From NCBI RefSeq assembly GCF_040907265.1, contig NZ_JBFOHP010000002.1, positions 5,828,001 to 5,892,000 on the forward strand: a stretch of 64,000 nucleotides of DNA. The letters run 5' to 3'. This stretch comes from Streptomyces sclerotialus. GTDB taxonomy: Bacteria > Actinomycetota > Actinomycetes > Streptomycetales > Streptomycetaceae. The translations under genes and the position numbers were made by a program. The notes below the pieces were generated by a model that did not search any database, was not told where the DNA came from, and worked only from the letters and a program-made list of their open reading frames with translations. This document shows positions 24,318 through 33,527 of the stretch, piece by piece; positions within the stretch are counted from its first letter, which is position 1; every line of letters begins with the position of its first letter.

Positions 24318-26063
24318 GTGCCGCACACGCTCGACGCCGCAGCGGTGCGTGCCTGGTGCGGGCTGGCCTTGGAGGCGCTCGGCCGGGACCGGGAGCGGAT
24401 CGACGCGATCAACGTCTACCCCGTCGCGGACGGCGACACCGGCACCAACCTCTACCTGACCATGGAATCGGCGGCCCGCGCCGTCGAAGCGGCCTTCGAC
24501 GGCCATGGCGCCTCCGGCGCAGCGCCCGGCCTCGCCGACGCCATCGGCGCGATGGCGCACGGCGCGCTCATCGGGGCGCGCGGCAATTCCGGCACGATCC
24601 TCGCGCAGCTGCTGCGCGGCATGACGGAAGTGCTGGCGGCGCCTCCGGAGGCGGCCCCCGCGCCCGGTACGGAGACGCCGGCCCCCGCCTCCGGTACGGC
24701 GGAACGTGACGCGGCGCACAGTGCGGCCGACGCGCTGGCCCGTGCACTGCGGCGGGCCGCCGCGTCCACGTACGAAGCGGTGGCGCACCCGGTGGAGGGC
24801 ACGGTCCTCACCGTGGCGACGGCGGCGGCGGACGCCGCCGAGGGCGCCGTCCCGGGCGGCGACGCGGCGGCGGTGGCGCGCGCCGCCCACGAGGGGGCCG
24901 GGAAGGCGCTGGACGCGACTCCGGGGCAGCTCGCGGTGCTGGGCAGGGCCGGGGTCGTCGACGCGGGCGGCTGCGGCCTGGTCGCCGTCCTCGGGGCGCT
25001 CGCGGAAGCGCTGTCCGGGGAGCGGGCGCCCGCGGCCGGCGGGGTACGGCTCGCGGTGGGCGCGCCCGCCGTACGGGCCGGTACGGACCCGGTCGCGGTC
25101 GTCGCCGAGGCCGGCGGCTGCGGGGCCGCCGACGAGCACGCCGCCGCCGGCGGCCCCGCCTTCGAGGTGATCTATCTGCTGGAGGCCGGTGACGCCGCCG
25201 TGGCCCGGCTCCGGGCCCGCCTCGACCGGCTCGGTGACTCCTTGGTCGTGGTCGGCGGGGACGGCCTGTGGCACGTCCATGTGCACGTGGACGACGCGGG
25301 CGCGGCCGTCGAGGCGGGCATCGAGGCGGGCCGCCCGTACCGGATCCGCATCACGCACTTCGCGGGCGCCGAGGCCACGCGGGGCAAGGCCCCCGAGCGC
25401 GTGGAGCGGGCCGTGGTCGCCGTGGTGCCCGGGGACGGGCTGGCCGGCCTGTGCACCGAGGCCGGCGCGACGGTGGTCTCCGTGCGGCCCGGGGAGCCGC
25501 CCGCCAGCGGCGAGCTGGTGCAGGCGATCCGGCAGGCGCACGCCCGCGAGGTGGTCCTGCTGCCCAACGACGCCGAGCTGCGGCACACGGCCGCCGCGGC
25601 GGCCGGGGAGGCCCGGGCCGAAGGCGTACGCGTCGCGGTGATCCCCACCCGGGCCGCGGTCCAGGGCATCGCGGCGCTGGCCGTCCACGAGCCCGGGCGC
25701 ACGTTCGACGAGGACGTGGTGGCCATGACCGCGGCCGCCGGCGCCACCCGGTACGGGGAGCTGGCGGTCGCCGAACGGCAGTCCTGGACCACGGCCGGGG
25801 TCTGCCAGGCCGGTGACGTGCTGGGGCTGGTGGACGGCGACGTCGCGGTGATCGGCGCCGACCCGGCGGCCGTCGCGGCCGACGTACTGGACCGGATGCT
25901 GTCGGCGGGCGGCGAGATGGTCACCCTCGTACTCGGCGGCGGCTTCCCCCAGGAACTGGCCGAACGCCTCGAACGCCACGTCCGCGAGCACCACCTGGCC
26001 GTGGACACGGTCGTCTACGAGGGCGGCCGGTCGGCACCGCTGCTGCTGATCGGCGTGGAGTAG
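24318..26063 (+). CDS. DAK2-domain protein, FakA/YloV-like
   Basis: A 581-residue protein with an N-terminal DAK2 (dihydroxyacetone-kinase phosphatase-like) domain: INVYPVADGDTGTNL supplies the Mg-ATP-binding aspartates and GARGNSGTILAQLLRG is the second hallmark. A middle FakA-specific domain and a C-terminal DegV-like Gly/Val-rich region follow. In Firmicutes FakA phosphorylates fatty acids held by FakB proteins. The actinobacterial gene, regularly next to recG as here, is likely similar, but no fakB lies in the window. The GTG at 24318 has GAGGAGG upstream. Confidence 0.88.
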   Translation: MPHTLDAAAVRAWCGLALEALGRDRERIDAINVYPVADGDTGTNLYLTMESAARAVEAAFDGHGASGAAPGLADAIGAMAHGALIGARGNSGTILAQLLRGMTEVLAAPPEAAPAPGTETPAPASGTAERDAAHSAADALARALRRAAASTYEAVAHPVEGTVLTVATAAADAAEGAVPGGDAAAVARAAHEGAGKALDATPGQLAVLGRAGVVDAGGCGLVAVLGALAEALSGERAPAAGGVRLAVGAPAVRAGTDPVAVVAEAGGCGAADEHAAAGGPAFEVIYLLEAGDAAVARLRARLDRLGDSLVVVGGDGLWHVHVHVDDAGAAVEAGIEAGRPYRIRITHFAGAEATRGKAPERVERAVVAVVPGDGLAGLCTEAGATVVSVRPGEPPASGELVQAIRQAHAREVVLLPNDAELRHTAAAAAGEARAEGVRVAVIPTRAAVQGIAALAVHEPGRTFDEDVVAMTAAAGATRYGELAVAERQSWTTAGVCQAGDVLGLVDGDVAVIGADPAAVAADVLDRMLSAGGEMVTLVLGGGFPQELAERLERHVREHHLAVDTVVYEGGRSAPLLLIGVE

Positions 26064-26070
26064 CGCTCCC

Positions 26071-26089
26071 GGGGCGGCGGCCCCGCCCC
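26071..26089 (+). terminator. Possible hairpin after the FakA-like gene
   Basis: GGGGCGG (26071-26077) can pair with CCGCCCC (26083-26089). It is short, without a T tract, and lies eight bases after the stop. Confidence 0.35.
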
Positions 26090-26096
26090 GCGTGCC

Positions 26097-26163
26097 GGGA
26101 CCACCGGTCCTCCCGGTACCGGGATCAGCGGTCCTCCCGGTATCGGGAACACCGGTCCTCCCG
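26097..26163 (+). repeat. 24-base tandem repeat before recG
   Basis: Units begin GGGA at 26097, 26121 and 26145 and share CGGTCCTCCCGGTA; the third is partial (19 bases). In the recG frame the unit encodes eight residues of the type G-x-x-V-L-P-V-x, but the chosen recG start lies after it. Confidence 0.75.
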
Positions 26164-26196
26164 CCGCTTGTCAGTGGCGTGGTGTGCAATGGACCC

Positions 26197-28392
26197 GTGC
26201 TGGATGAACCCCTGAAGAAGATCCTCGGCGGCACCACCGCGAAGGTGCTGGCCGAGCACCTCGGCCTGCACACGGTCGGCGATCTGCTGCACCACTACCC
26301 CCGCCGGTACGCCGAGCGCGGCGAGCTGACCACCCTCGCCGACCTCCCGCTGGACGAGCACGTCACGGTCGTCGCCCGGGTCGCCGACGCCCGCGTGCTC
26401 ACCTTCAACCACGGCCGGGGCCAGCGCCTGGAGGTCACCCTCACCGACGGCAGCGGCCGGCTGCAGCTGGTCTTCTTCGGCAAGGGCATCCACAAGCCGC
26501 GGCACGACCTGGTCCCGGGCCGCCGCGCGATGTTCGCGGGCAAGGTGTCGGTCTTCAACCGCAAGCTCCAGCTCGCCCACCCCGAGTACGAACTCCTCGC
26601 GGGCGAGGGCGGCGAGGACGCCGTGGACGCGTTCGCGGGCCGGCTCCTGCCGATCTACCCGGCCGCCCAGAAGATGCCCTCCTGGAAGGTCGCCAAGGCG
26701 GTGGACGCGGTACTGCCCAGCGCCCGGGAGGCGGTCGACCCGCTGCCGCCCGCGCTCCGTGAGGGCCGCGGCCTGATCCCCCTGCCCGAGGCCCTGCTCA
26801 AGGTGCACCGGCCCGCCACCAAGGCCGACATCGCCGACGCCCGGGCCCGCCTGAAGTGGGACGAGGCGTTCGTCCTCCAGGTCGCGCTGGCCCGCCGCCG
26901 CTTCGCCGAGACCCAGCTGCCCGCCGTGCCCCGCCCGTTGACCGAGGGCGGCATCCTGGACGCCTTCGACGCCCGGCTGCCCTTCACCCTCACCGACGGC
27001 CAGCAGAAGGTCAGCCGCGAGATCTTCGACGACCTGGCCACGGACCACCCGATGCACCGCCTCCTCCAGGGAGAGGTGGGCAGCGGGAAGACCATGGTCG
27101 CGCTGCGGGCCATGCTCGCCGTGGTGGACACCGGCGGCCAGGCGGCGATGCTGGCGCCGACCGAGGTGCTCGCGCAGCAGCACCACCGGTCGATCACGGA
27201 GATGATGGGGGAGCTGGCCGAGGGCGGCATGCTCGGGGGAGCGGAGCACGGTACGAAGGTCGTGCTGCTGACCGGTTCCATGGGGGCCGCCGCGCGCAAG
27301 CAGGCGCTGCTGGACCTCGTCACGGGCGAGGCCGGCATCGTGATCGGCACGCATGCGCTGATCGAGGACAAGGTGCAGTTCCACGACCTGGGCCTGGTCG
27401 TGGTGGACGAGCAGCACCGCTTCGGTGTGGAGCAGCGGGACGCGCTGCGCGCCAAGGGCAAGCAGCCGCCGCATCTTCTGGTGATGACGGCCACGCCCAT
27501 TCCGCGGACGGTCGCGATGACGGTCTTCGGTGACCTGGAGACCTCCGTACTGGACCAGTTGCCGGCCGGGCGGTCGCCGATCGCCAGCCATGTGGTGCCG
27601 GCCAAGGACAAGCCGCACTTCCTCGCGCGCGCCTGGGAGCGGGTGCGCGAGGAGGTCGAGGGCGGCCACCAGGCGTACGTGGTGTGCCCGCGGATCGGTG
27701 ACGAGGAGGAGCCGAAGGGCGCGAAGAAGAAGGGCGAGGAGGCCGAGGAGGACGCCGCGGCGGAGGAGGCGGAGAAGCGGCCGCCGCTGGCCGTGCTGGA
27801 CGTCGCCGAGCAGCTGGCGAAGGGGCCGCTCGCGGGGCTGCGGGTGGAGGTGCTGCACGGCCGGATGCAGCCGGACGACAAGGACGAGGTGATGCGCCGG
27901 TTCGCCGCCGGTGAGGTGGACGTCCTGGTGGCGACGACCGTCATCGAGGTCGGGGTGAACGTCCCGAACGCCACCGCCATGGTGATCATGGATGCGGACC
28001 GGTTCGGCGTCTCACAGCTGCACCAGCTGCGCGGCCGGGTCGGCCGTGGCTCGGCCCCCGGCCTGTGCCTGCTGGTGACGGAGATGTCCGAGGCGAGCCC
28101 GGCGCGGGCCCGGCTCGGCGCGGTGGCGAGCACCCTGGACGGCTTCGAGCTGTCCCGGATCGACCTGGAGCAGCGGCGCGAGGGCGACGTGCTGGGACAG
28201 GCGCAGTCCGGGGTGCGGTCCAGCCTGCGGATGCTCGCGGTCATCGAGGACGAGGACGTCATCGAGGCGGCCCGGGAGGAGGCGACGGCGACCGTGGCGG
28301 CGGACCCGGAGCTGGCCGGACTCCCCGAGCTGCGGGTCGCGTTGGACGCCCTGCTGGACACCGAGCGGGAGAGCTACCTGGACAAGGGGTGA
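26197..28392 (+). CDS. recG: ATP-dependent DNA helicase RecG
   Basis: A 731-residue branch-migration helicase that reverses stalled forks and processes Holliday junctions. The N-terminal wedge/OB domain (about residues 55-160) contains FNHGRGQRLEVTLTDGSGRLQ. The helicase core has Walker A GEVGSGKT, Walker B VVVDEQHRFG, motif III MTATPIPRT and motif VI QLRGRVGRG. A Lys/Glu-rich insert lies between the helicase lobes (about residues 505-530). I chose GTG 26197 (VLDEPLKKILG); GTG 26179 and starts inside the upstream repeat are in frame, so the N-terminus is uncertain. Confidence 0.95.
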   Translation: MLDEPLKKILGGTTAKVLAEHLGLHTVGDLLHHYPRRYAERGELTTLADLPLDEHVTVVARVADARVLTFNHGRGQRLEVTLTDGSGRLQLVFFGKGIHKPRHDLVPGRRAMFAGKVSVFNRKLQLAHPEYELLAGEGGEDAVDAFAGRLLPIYPAAQKMPSWKVAKAVDAVLPSAREAVDPLPPALREGRGLIPLPEALLKVHRPATKADIADARARLKWDEAFVLQVALARRRFAETQLPAVPRPLTEGGILDAFDARLPFTLTDGQQKVSREIFDDLATDHPMHRLLQGEVGSGKTMVALRAMLAVVDTGGQAAMLAPTEVLAQQHHRSITEMMGELAEGGMLGGAEHGTKVVLLTGSMGAAARKQALLDLVTGEAGIVIGTHALIEDKVQFHDLGLVVVDEQHRFGVEQRDALRAKGKQPPHLLVMTATPIPRTVAMTVFGDLETSVLDQLPAGRSPIASHVVPAKDKPHFLARAWERVREEVEGGHQAYVVCPRIGDEEEPKGAKKKGEEAEEDAAAEEAEKRPPLAVLDVAEQLAKGPLAGLRVEVLHGRMQPDDKDEVMRRFAAGEVDVLVATTVIEVGVNVPNATAMVIMDADRFGVSQLHQLRGRVGRGSAPGLCLLVTEMSEASPARARLGAVASTLDGFELSRIDLEQRREGDVLGQAQSGVRSSLRMLAVIEDEDVIEAAREEATATVAADPELAGLPELRVALDALLDTERESYLDKG

Positions 28393-28542
28393 GGCGGCGC
28401 GGGCGGGCCCCGCCCCGTCGCCGGGCGTTCCGGGGAGAGCGGGCCCCGTTGTCGGACCCTCCTGGGAGACTGGATTCCGTACGGGCCGGTCCTGATCTCT
28501 CCGTCCGGCGGCCGGCCGTGCGCGGACCAGGGGGGCCGTCTC

Positions 28543-29061
28543 ATGGCATTCCGGCATCTGAACGAGCTGCCGCTCGGCGACAAGATCTTCCGTATCGAGC
28601 TGACGAGCGACGACGACGCGACCGTCACCCTCACCCTCACCGGCTGGCACGAGGACGCTCCCGAGACGCTCCTCGCCTCCGGTGCCCTCACCCTGCCCCT
28701 GACCGAGGTCCCGGCCCTGCGGATCGCGCTGAACCGCGCCCTGCGGGCGCTCGCGCTGGTGGCCGACGTGGCCGAGCCGATACCGGACCGGGACGTGCTG
28801 CGTGAGCTGTTCCCCGGGCACGGCGCCCCGTGGGTGCCGCAGCACGAGGAGGACCTGACCCGCCGTTTCCACGACGGCGAGACCATCGCCCGCATAGCCG
28901 CCCGCTTCGGCCGTACGCCCGATTCGGTACGGACGAAACTGCGCGAGCTCGGCCACGACCCGCGCCGCCCGGAGTACTGCCCGCCGGACGGCTGCCTGTC
29001 CTGGTCGCGGTATGCCTCACCGGCGCTGGTGGGCGGGGTGGAGGAGACCGACGGCAGGTGA
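28543..29061 (+). CDS. Conserved protein with C-terminal helix-turn-helix-like segment, function unknown
   Basis: A 172-residue protein not assigned to a named family. Residues 1-85 form a strand-rich domain (KIFRIELTSDDDATVTLTLTG) that could be a small beta-sandwich. Residues about 100-140 look like a Myb/SANT- or sigma-like helix-turn-helix, FHDGETIARIAARFGRTPDS followed by a second basic helix. The segment PEYCPPDG carries a Cys. The ATG at 28543 has AGGGGGG upstream. It is monocistronic between recG and rsmD. A DNA-binding role is a guess from the helix pattern. Confidence 0.7.
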   Translation: MAFRHLNELPLGDKIFRIELTSDDDATVTLTLTGWHEDAPETLLASGALTLPLTEVPALRIALNRALRALALVADVAEPIPDRDVLRELFPGHGAPWVPQHEEDLTRRFHDGETIARIAARFGRTPDSVRTKLRELGHDPRRPEYCPPDGCLSWSRYASPALVGGVEETDGR

Positions 29062-29155
29062 GGCGCGCACGCCATATCGTGGGGGTGCGGGACCGCTCCC
29101 GGCCCCGCCCCGCCCATGGGCCGCATGGGCCGCACAGCTTGAGGACGAAGATCGT

Positions 29156-29806
29156 ATGACCCGCGTGATCGCCGGCGTGGCCGGCGGCCGGCGCCTGGCC
29201 GTGCCGCCGGGCACGGGCACCCGCCCGACCTCCGACCGGGCGCGCGAGGGCCTGTTCTCCACCTGGGAGGCGCTGGACGGCCCGCTGACCGGGGCCAGGG
29301 TGCTGGACCTGTACGGCGGGTCCGGCGCGGTCGGCCTGGAGGCGCTCTCCCGCGGGGCCGAGGCCGTGCTGCTGGCCGAGGCCGACGCGAAGGCCGCCCG
29401 GACGATCCGGGAGAACATCCGCAGCCTCGGCCTGCCGGGTGCCGAGTTCCGCGCGGCGAAGGCCGAGCAGGTCGCCGCCGGGCCGGTCTCCGGGGAGCCG
29501 TACGACATCGTCTTCCTGGATCCGCCGTACGCCGTGAGCGACGACGATCTTCGCGAGATCCTCCTCACACTCCGCTCGCAAGGCTGGATCACGGGCGATG
29601 CGCTCGCCACCGTGGAGCGGAGCACCAGAGGCGGGGAATTCCGCTGGCCCGAGGGATTCGAGGGTCTGCGGTCCCGCCGCTACGGCGAGGCCACGCTTTG
29701 GTACGGTCGCGCCGCTTCGACGTGCGAGAACGCCGGTGAGGACGCCGGCGGCAGCGCCGGCAGGAACGCTGTCGACGGTGATGCCACGTCGGCAAGCGAG
29801 TCATGA
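29156..29806 (+). CDS. rsmD: 16S rRNA (guanine(966)-N2)-methyltransferase
   Basis: A 216-residue SAM-dependent methyltransferase. The N-terminus [18 protein letters not shown] is the RsmD signature; the SAM site is [19 protein letters not shown] and the catalytic motif is FLDPPYA. The C-terminal 40 residues (after LWYGRAA) are a Gly/Ala/Ser-rich extension beyond the usual family end. The ATG at 29156 follows GAGGACGAAG. It overlaps a possible upstream start of coaD; rsmD-coaD is a conserved bacterial pair. Confidence 0.94.
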   Translation: MTRVIAGVAGGRRLAVPPGTGTRPTSDRAREGLFSTWEALDGPLTGARVLDLYGGSGAVGLEALSRGAEAVLLAEADAKAARTIRENIRSLGLPGAEFRAAKAEQVAAGPVSGEPYDIVFLDPPYAVSDDDLREILLTLRSQGWITGDALATVERSTRGGEFRWPEGFEGLRSRRYGEATLWYGRAASTCENAGEDAGGSAGRNAVDGDATSASES

Positions 29807-29832
29807 CCGCATCGGAGAGCGAGGAACCTGAA

Positions 29833-30312
29833 GTGCGCCGTGCCGTCTGTCCGGGGTCGTTCGACCCCGTCACCAATGGGCACCTGGACATCATCGCCCG
29901 GGCCTCCAAGCTCTACGACGTGGTCCACGTCGCCGTGATGATCAACAAGTCCAAGAAGGGCCTGTTCACGGTCGAGGAGCGGATCGACCTGATCCGCCGG
30001 GCGACCGCCGAGTACGGGAACGTCCAGGTCGAGGCGTTCCACGGGCTGCTCGTCGACTTCTGCAAGCAGCGTGACATTCCGGCCATCGTGAAGGGCCTGC
30101 GCGCGGTCAGCGACTTCGACTACGAGCTGCAGATGGCCCAGATGAACAACGGCCTCTCCGGCGTCGAGACGCTCTTCGTCCCGACCAACCCCACCTACAG
30201 CTTCCTCTCGTCCAGCCTGGTCAAGGAGGTCGCGGCCTGGGGCGGCGACGTCTCCCACCTGGTACCGGACTTCGTCTTCGAAGCCCTCACCGAGCGCCTC
30301 GCGGAGAAGTGA
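29833..30312 (+). CDS. coaD: Phosphopantetheine adenylyltransferase
   Basis: A 159-residue enzyme of coenzyme A synthesis that adenylylates 4'-phosphopantetheine. The nucleotidyltransferase motifs [16 protein letters not shown] and [18 protein letters not shown] are intact. I prefer GTG 29833, which has GAGGAA six bases upstream and begins right at the first strand (VRRAVCPGS). ATG 29803 is in frame, would add ten residues and would overlap the rsmD stop. The gene is transcribed with rsmD. Confidence 0.95.
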   Translation: MRRAVCPGSFDPVTNGHLDIIARASKLYDVVHVAVMINKSKKGLFTVEERIDLIRRATAEYGNVQVEAFHGLLVDFCKQRDIPAIVKGLRAVSDFDYELQMAQMNNGLSGVETLFVPTNPTYSFLSSSLVKEVAAWGGDVSHLVPDFVFEALTERLAEK

Positions 30313-30433
30313 CGCCGGAAGCGGCGGAGGGCCGTCCGGCTGACGGGGCGTCAGTGGGTGTCGGGGCGAGGGCGGGTGGCCGTACAGTCGTCCCCGTTAC
30401 GTCGTTTCATCCCCCAGAGAGTGGCGAGCCCCA

Positions 30434-31585
30434 GTGGACGTGCAGAAGAAGCTCGACGAGATCGTCGAGACCGTCGGCCATGCCCGGTCCATGCCCATGT
30501 CGGCCTCCTGCGTGGTGAACCGCGCCGAGCTGCTGGCCATGCTCGAAGAGGTGCGGGCCGCGCTCCCTGGGTCGCTCGCGCAGGCACAGGAGCTGCTCGG
30601 CGGGCGCGAGCAGGTGGTCGAGGAGGCCCGCGCCGAGGCGGAGCGGATCATCGAGGAGGCGCACGCCCGGCGCGGTTCGCTGATCTCCGGGACGGAGGTC
30701 GCCCGGCAGGCGCAGGAGGAGGCCGACCGCATCCTCGCCGAGGCCCGGCGGGAGGCCGAGGAGATCCGCGCCGAGGCCGACGACTACGTCGACAGCAAGC
30801 TCGCCAACTTCGAGGTCGTGCTCACCAAGACCATCGGTTCGGTGGACCGCGGCCGGGAGAAGCTGCTCGGCCGCGGCCCGGGCCTGGACCAGGACGGGTA
30901 CGAGGACACCGAGGCGCCCGAGCGCAGCGCGGACCCGGAGACGCTGCGGCAGCGGGCCGACGCGTACGTGGACGCCAAGTTCGGCGCCTTCGAGGCCGTA
31001 CTGACCAAGACCCTGGAGGCGGTCGGGCGGGGCCGCCAGAAGCTCCTGGGCGCGCAGCCCACGGACGAGCTGGGGGCGCAGTACGCGGCGCACACCGACC
31101 CCGCGACGGGCCTGCCGCAGTCCGGCGACGCCGAGTACCTCGCCGACCTCGCCGGCATCCAGCAGCCCACGGCTCCCCAGGCCCCCCAGATGCCCCCGGT
31201 GCCCGCCGCGCCGCCCGCCCAGCCCGCCGGGCAGCCCTTCGCGCCACCCGCCATGGACCCCGCGGCCGCCACGCAGCAGGACTACTACGCCACGGCGGGC
31301 TACGGCCAGGACGCGTACGGCTACCAGCAGCCGCAGCAGTACGCCCAGCAGCAGGACCCGTACGGCTACGGCTGGCAGCAGCAGGCCCAGCAGGTCCAGC
31401 AGGGGTACGACGCCGGTGCGTACGTCCCTCAGCAGGACCGGGACCAGCACCTCACGCACGGCGGGCAGCCGCAGCAGCCCCCGCACCACCAGGGACAGCA
31501 GCCCGCGGCCCTGGACGAGACCAGCCTGTTCGACACCAGCATGATCGACCTGGAGCAGCTGCGGCAGTACGAGCAGGGGCGCTGA
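30434..31585 (+). CDS. DivIVA-like coiled-coil protein with internal duplication
   Basis: A 383-residue cytoplasmic protein. Residues 1-140 are a long charged coiled coil (QVVEEARAEAERIIEEAHAR, ADRILAEARREAEEIRAEAD). Two related segments follow, YVDSKLANFEVVLTKTIGSV (about residue 117) and YVDAKFGAFEAVLTKTLEAV (about 177), each ending GRxKLLG. The C-terminal half is Gln/Pro/Tyr-rich and disordered, ending in an acidic tail LFDTSMIDLEQLRQYEQ. The family is usually annotated as a cell-division initiation or ATP-synthase-b-like protein; a role in polar growth scaffolding is plausible but not shown. The GTG at 30434 is used. Confidence 0.82.
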   Translation: MDVQKKLDEIVETVGHARSMPMSASCVVNRAELLAMLEEVRAALPGSLAQAQELLGGREQVVEEARAEAERIIEEAHARRGSLISGTEVARQAQEEADRILAEARREAEEIRAEADDYVDSKLANFEVVLTKTIGSVDRGREKLLGRGPGLDQDGYEDTEAPERSADPETLRQRADAYVDAKFGAFEAVLTKTLEAVGRGRQKLLGAQPTDELGAQYAAHTDPATGLPQSGDAEYLADLAGIQQPTAPQAPQMPPVPAAPPAQPAGQPFAPPAMDPAAATQQDYYATAGYGQDAYGYQQPQQYAQQQDPYGYGWQQQAQQVQQGYDAGAYVPQQDRDQHLTHGGQPQQPPHHQGQQPAALDETSLFDTSMIDLEQLRQYEQGR

Positions 31586-31640
31586 CGGACGGCCCCGCGC
31601 GGCCCGGCGGCGCGCCCCGCCGGGGGCCGCCGGGTGTGGA

Positions 31641-31670
31641 TTGGGTCAATCGCGGCCCGTCCAGTATCCT
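31641..31670 (+). promoter_or_regulatory. Probable promoter of the DUF177-rpmF-rnc operon
   Basis: TTGGGT (31641-31646), an 18-base spacer, then TATCCT (31665-31670), a good match to the vegetative HrdB promoter. It lies 55 bases after the stop of the coiled-coil gene. Transcription would start near 31677. Confidence 0.55.
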
Positions 31671-31729
31671 GGCTGTTCGGTCGCGCATACGTCCGCGATC
31701 TGTGCTGCCCGACGACCGCCCCGTGCGGC

Positions 31730-32398
31730 GTGGGCGGCCCGAACCGCCGTAGAAAGCAGGAAGCCATCAACGCCCGCCTCGACCACCGCTCCCCTCTCGT
31801 GTTCGACACACGCGAGCTGGGCCGGCGTCCCGGTGCGATGAAGAAGGTCTCCCGCTCCGTCGAGGCCCCGGCGGACCTCGGCAACGAGGTCATCGGCGTG
31901 CCCGAGGGCGCACCGATCGAGCTCGACCTCCGCCTGGAGTCGGTCATGGACGGGGTGCTTGTCACAGGCACCGCCCGTGCATCCGTGACGGGGGAGTGCG
32001 TAAGGTGTCTGGAGCCGCTCGGGCGTGAGCTCGAAGCGGACTTCCAGGAGATGTTCTCCTACCCCGACGCCGACGCCCGGGTCCGTGAAGCGGACCAGGA
32101 CGACGACGCCGAGGACGAGGAGGACACCCTCTTCCTCGAGGACGACCTGTTCGACCTCGAACCCGTGCTGCGCGATGCGGTGGTGCTCGCACTGCCGATG
32201 CAGCCGGTGTGCCAGGACGACTGTCCGGGCCTGTGCTCCCAGTGCGGAGCCCGGCTCGCGGACGACCCGGACCACCACCACGACGCCGTCGACATCCGTT
32301 GGGCGGCACTGCAGGGACTCGCCGAATCCATCCAGGACGGCGAGAAGGACAACATGGGCGGCGCCGATGCGGGCGTCGACGAGAAGCAGGAGAAGTAG
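31730..32398 (+). CDS. DUF177 / YceD family protein
   Basis: The DUF177 (YceD) family is encoded before rpmF in most bacteria and is linked to 23S rRNA or ribosome assembly. Conserved core: [35 protein letters not shown], and the Cys cluster [16 protein letters not shown], likely zinc-binding. An acidic loop separates the halves. The start is a problem: homology begins at NARLDHRSP, and the only well-placed ribosome site (AGCAGGAAG) precedes an ATC at 31766. The nearest standard in-frame start is GTG 31730, used here, without a clear ribosome site. rpmF follows after two bases. Confidence 0.85.
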   Translation: MGGPNRRRKQEAINARLDHRSPLVFDTRELGRRPGAMKKVSRSVEAPADLGNEVIGVPEGAPIELDLRLESVMDGVLVTGTARASVTGECVRCLEPLGRELEADFQEMFSYPDADARVREADQDDDAEDEEDTLFLEDDLFDLEPVLRDAVVLALPMQPVCQDDCPGLCSQCGARLADDPDHHHDAVDIRWAALQGLAESIQDGEKDNMGGADAGVDEKQEK

Positions 32399-32400
32399 CC

Positions 32401-32574
32401 GTGGCTGTTCCGAAGCGGAAGATGTCGCGCAGCAACACGCGCCACCGCCGGTCGCAGTGGAAGGCTGCGGTCCCCACCCTGGTGGCGTGCGAGCGCTGCC
32501 ACGAGCCGAAGCAGCAGCACATCGCGTGCCCCGCTTGCGGCACCTACAACAAGCGCCAGGTCCTCGAGGTCTGA
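32401..32574 (+). CDS. rpmF: Ribosomal protein bL32
   Basis: A 57-residue protein beginning [20 protein letters not shown], the L32 signature, with zinc-type pairs CERC and CPAC. The GTG at 32401 is two bases after the DUF177 stop. rnc follows within 20 bases, giving the classic DUF177-rpmF-rnc order. Confidence 0.97.
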   Translation: MAVPKRKMSRSNTRHRRSQWKAAVPTLVACERCHEPKQQHIACPACGTYNKRQVLEV

Positions 32575-32593
32575 GCGGCTGGTGACGGGCTCT

Positions 32594-33382
32594 ATGTCAG
32601 ACGCTGATTCGTCGAAGAACTCCTCGAAGACTCCGTCTGCGGACACGGCCTCGTCCCACACGCTTCTGGAAGGGCGGCTCGGGTACAAGCTCGAGTCCGC
32701 CCTTCTGGTGCGTGCGCTGACGCACCGCAGTTACGCATACGAGAACGGCGGTCTGCCCACCAACGAGCGCCTGGAGTTCCTCGGGGACTCCGTCCTGGGC
32801 CTGGTGGTCACCGACACGCTGTACCGCACCCACCCCGACCTGCCCGAAGGCCAGCTGGCCAAGCTGCGGGCCGCGGTGGTCAACTCGCGTGCGCTCGCCG
32901 AGGTGGGCCGCGGCCTCGACCTCGGTGCCTTCATCCGGCTCGGCCGGGGTGAGGAAGGCACGGGCGGCCGGGACAAGGCCTCCATCCTCGCCGACACACT
33001 CGAAGCCGTCATCGGCGCGGTCTACCTGGACCAGGGCCTCGACGCGGCCTCCGAACTGGTGCACCGCCTGTTCGACCCGCTGATCGAGAAGTCCTCCAGC
33101 CTGGGCGCCGGCCTGGACTGGAAGACCAGCCTCCAGGAGCTGACCGCAACCGAAGGACTCGGGGTTCCCGAATACCTGGTCACCGAGACCGGGCCGGACC
33201 ACGAGAAGACCTTCACTGCTGCTGCCCGCGTCGGTGGTGTCTCGTACGGCACCGGCACCGGCCGCAGCAAGAAGGAAGCCGAGCAGCAGGCGGCGGAGTC
33301 CGCCTGGCGGGAGATCCGCGCCGCGGCGGACGCGGCGGCCCAGGCCGCCACGGAAGCCGCCACCGGCGGCCCCGCGAACTGA
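32594..33382 (+). CDS. rnc: Ribonuclease III
   Basis: A 262-residue double-strand-specific endoribonuclease, the orthologue of AbsB, which affects antibiotic production globally in S. coelicolor. The catalytic signature [16 protein letters not shown] and the late [20 protein letters not shown] supply the metal ligands. A dsRNA-binding domain spans about residues 165-235 ([33 protein letters not shown]). An Ala-rich tail follows. ATG 32594 is used; GTG 32582 would add four residues. It is the last gene of the DUF177-rpmF-rnc group; mutM follows after 145 bases. Confidence 0.96.
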   Translation: MSDADSSKNSSKTPSADTASSHTLLEGRLGYKLESALLVRALTHRSYAYENGGLPTNERLEFLGDSVLGLVVTDTLYRTHPDLPEGQLAKLRAAVVNSRALAEVGRGLDLGAFIRLGRGEEGTGGRDKASILADTLEAVIGAVYLDQGLDAASELVHRLFDPLIEKSSSLGAGLDWKTSLQELTATEGLGVPEYLVTETGPDHEKTFTAAARVGGVSYGTGTGRSKKEAEQQAAESAWREIRAAADAAAQAATEAATGGPAN

Positions 33383-33527
33383 GTTCGCGCCGCGCGCCCT
33401 GCGCGCGGTCCCCGCCCGACCACCCCTCCACGGGGACAGGACGGGCGGGGTTTCCTTTTCCCCGTACCAGGCACTCGGCACCCGTTCGCCCCAGCGCCCC
33501 CACGGCACACGTCCCCGAGGAGATCCC

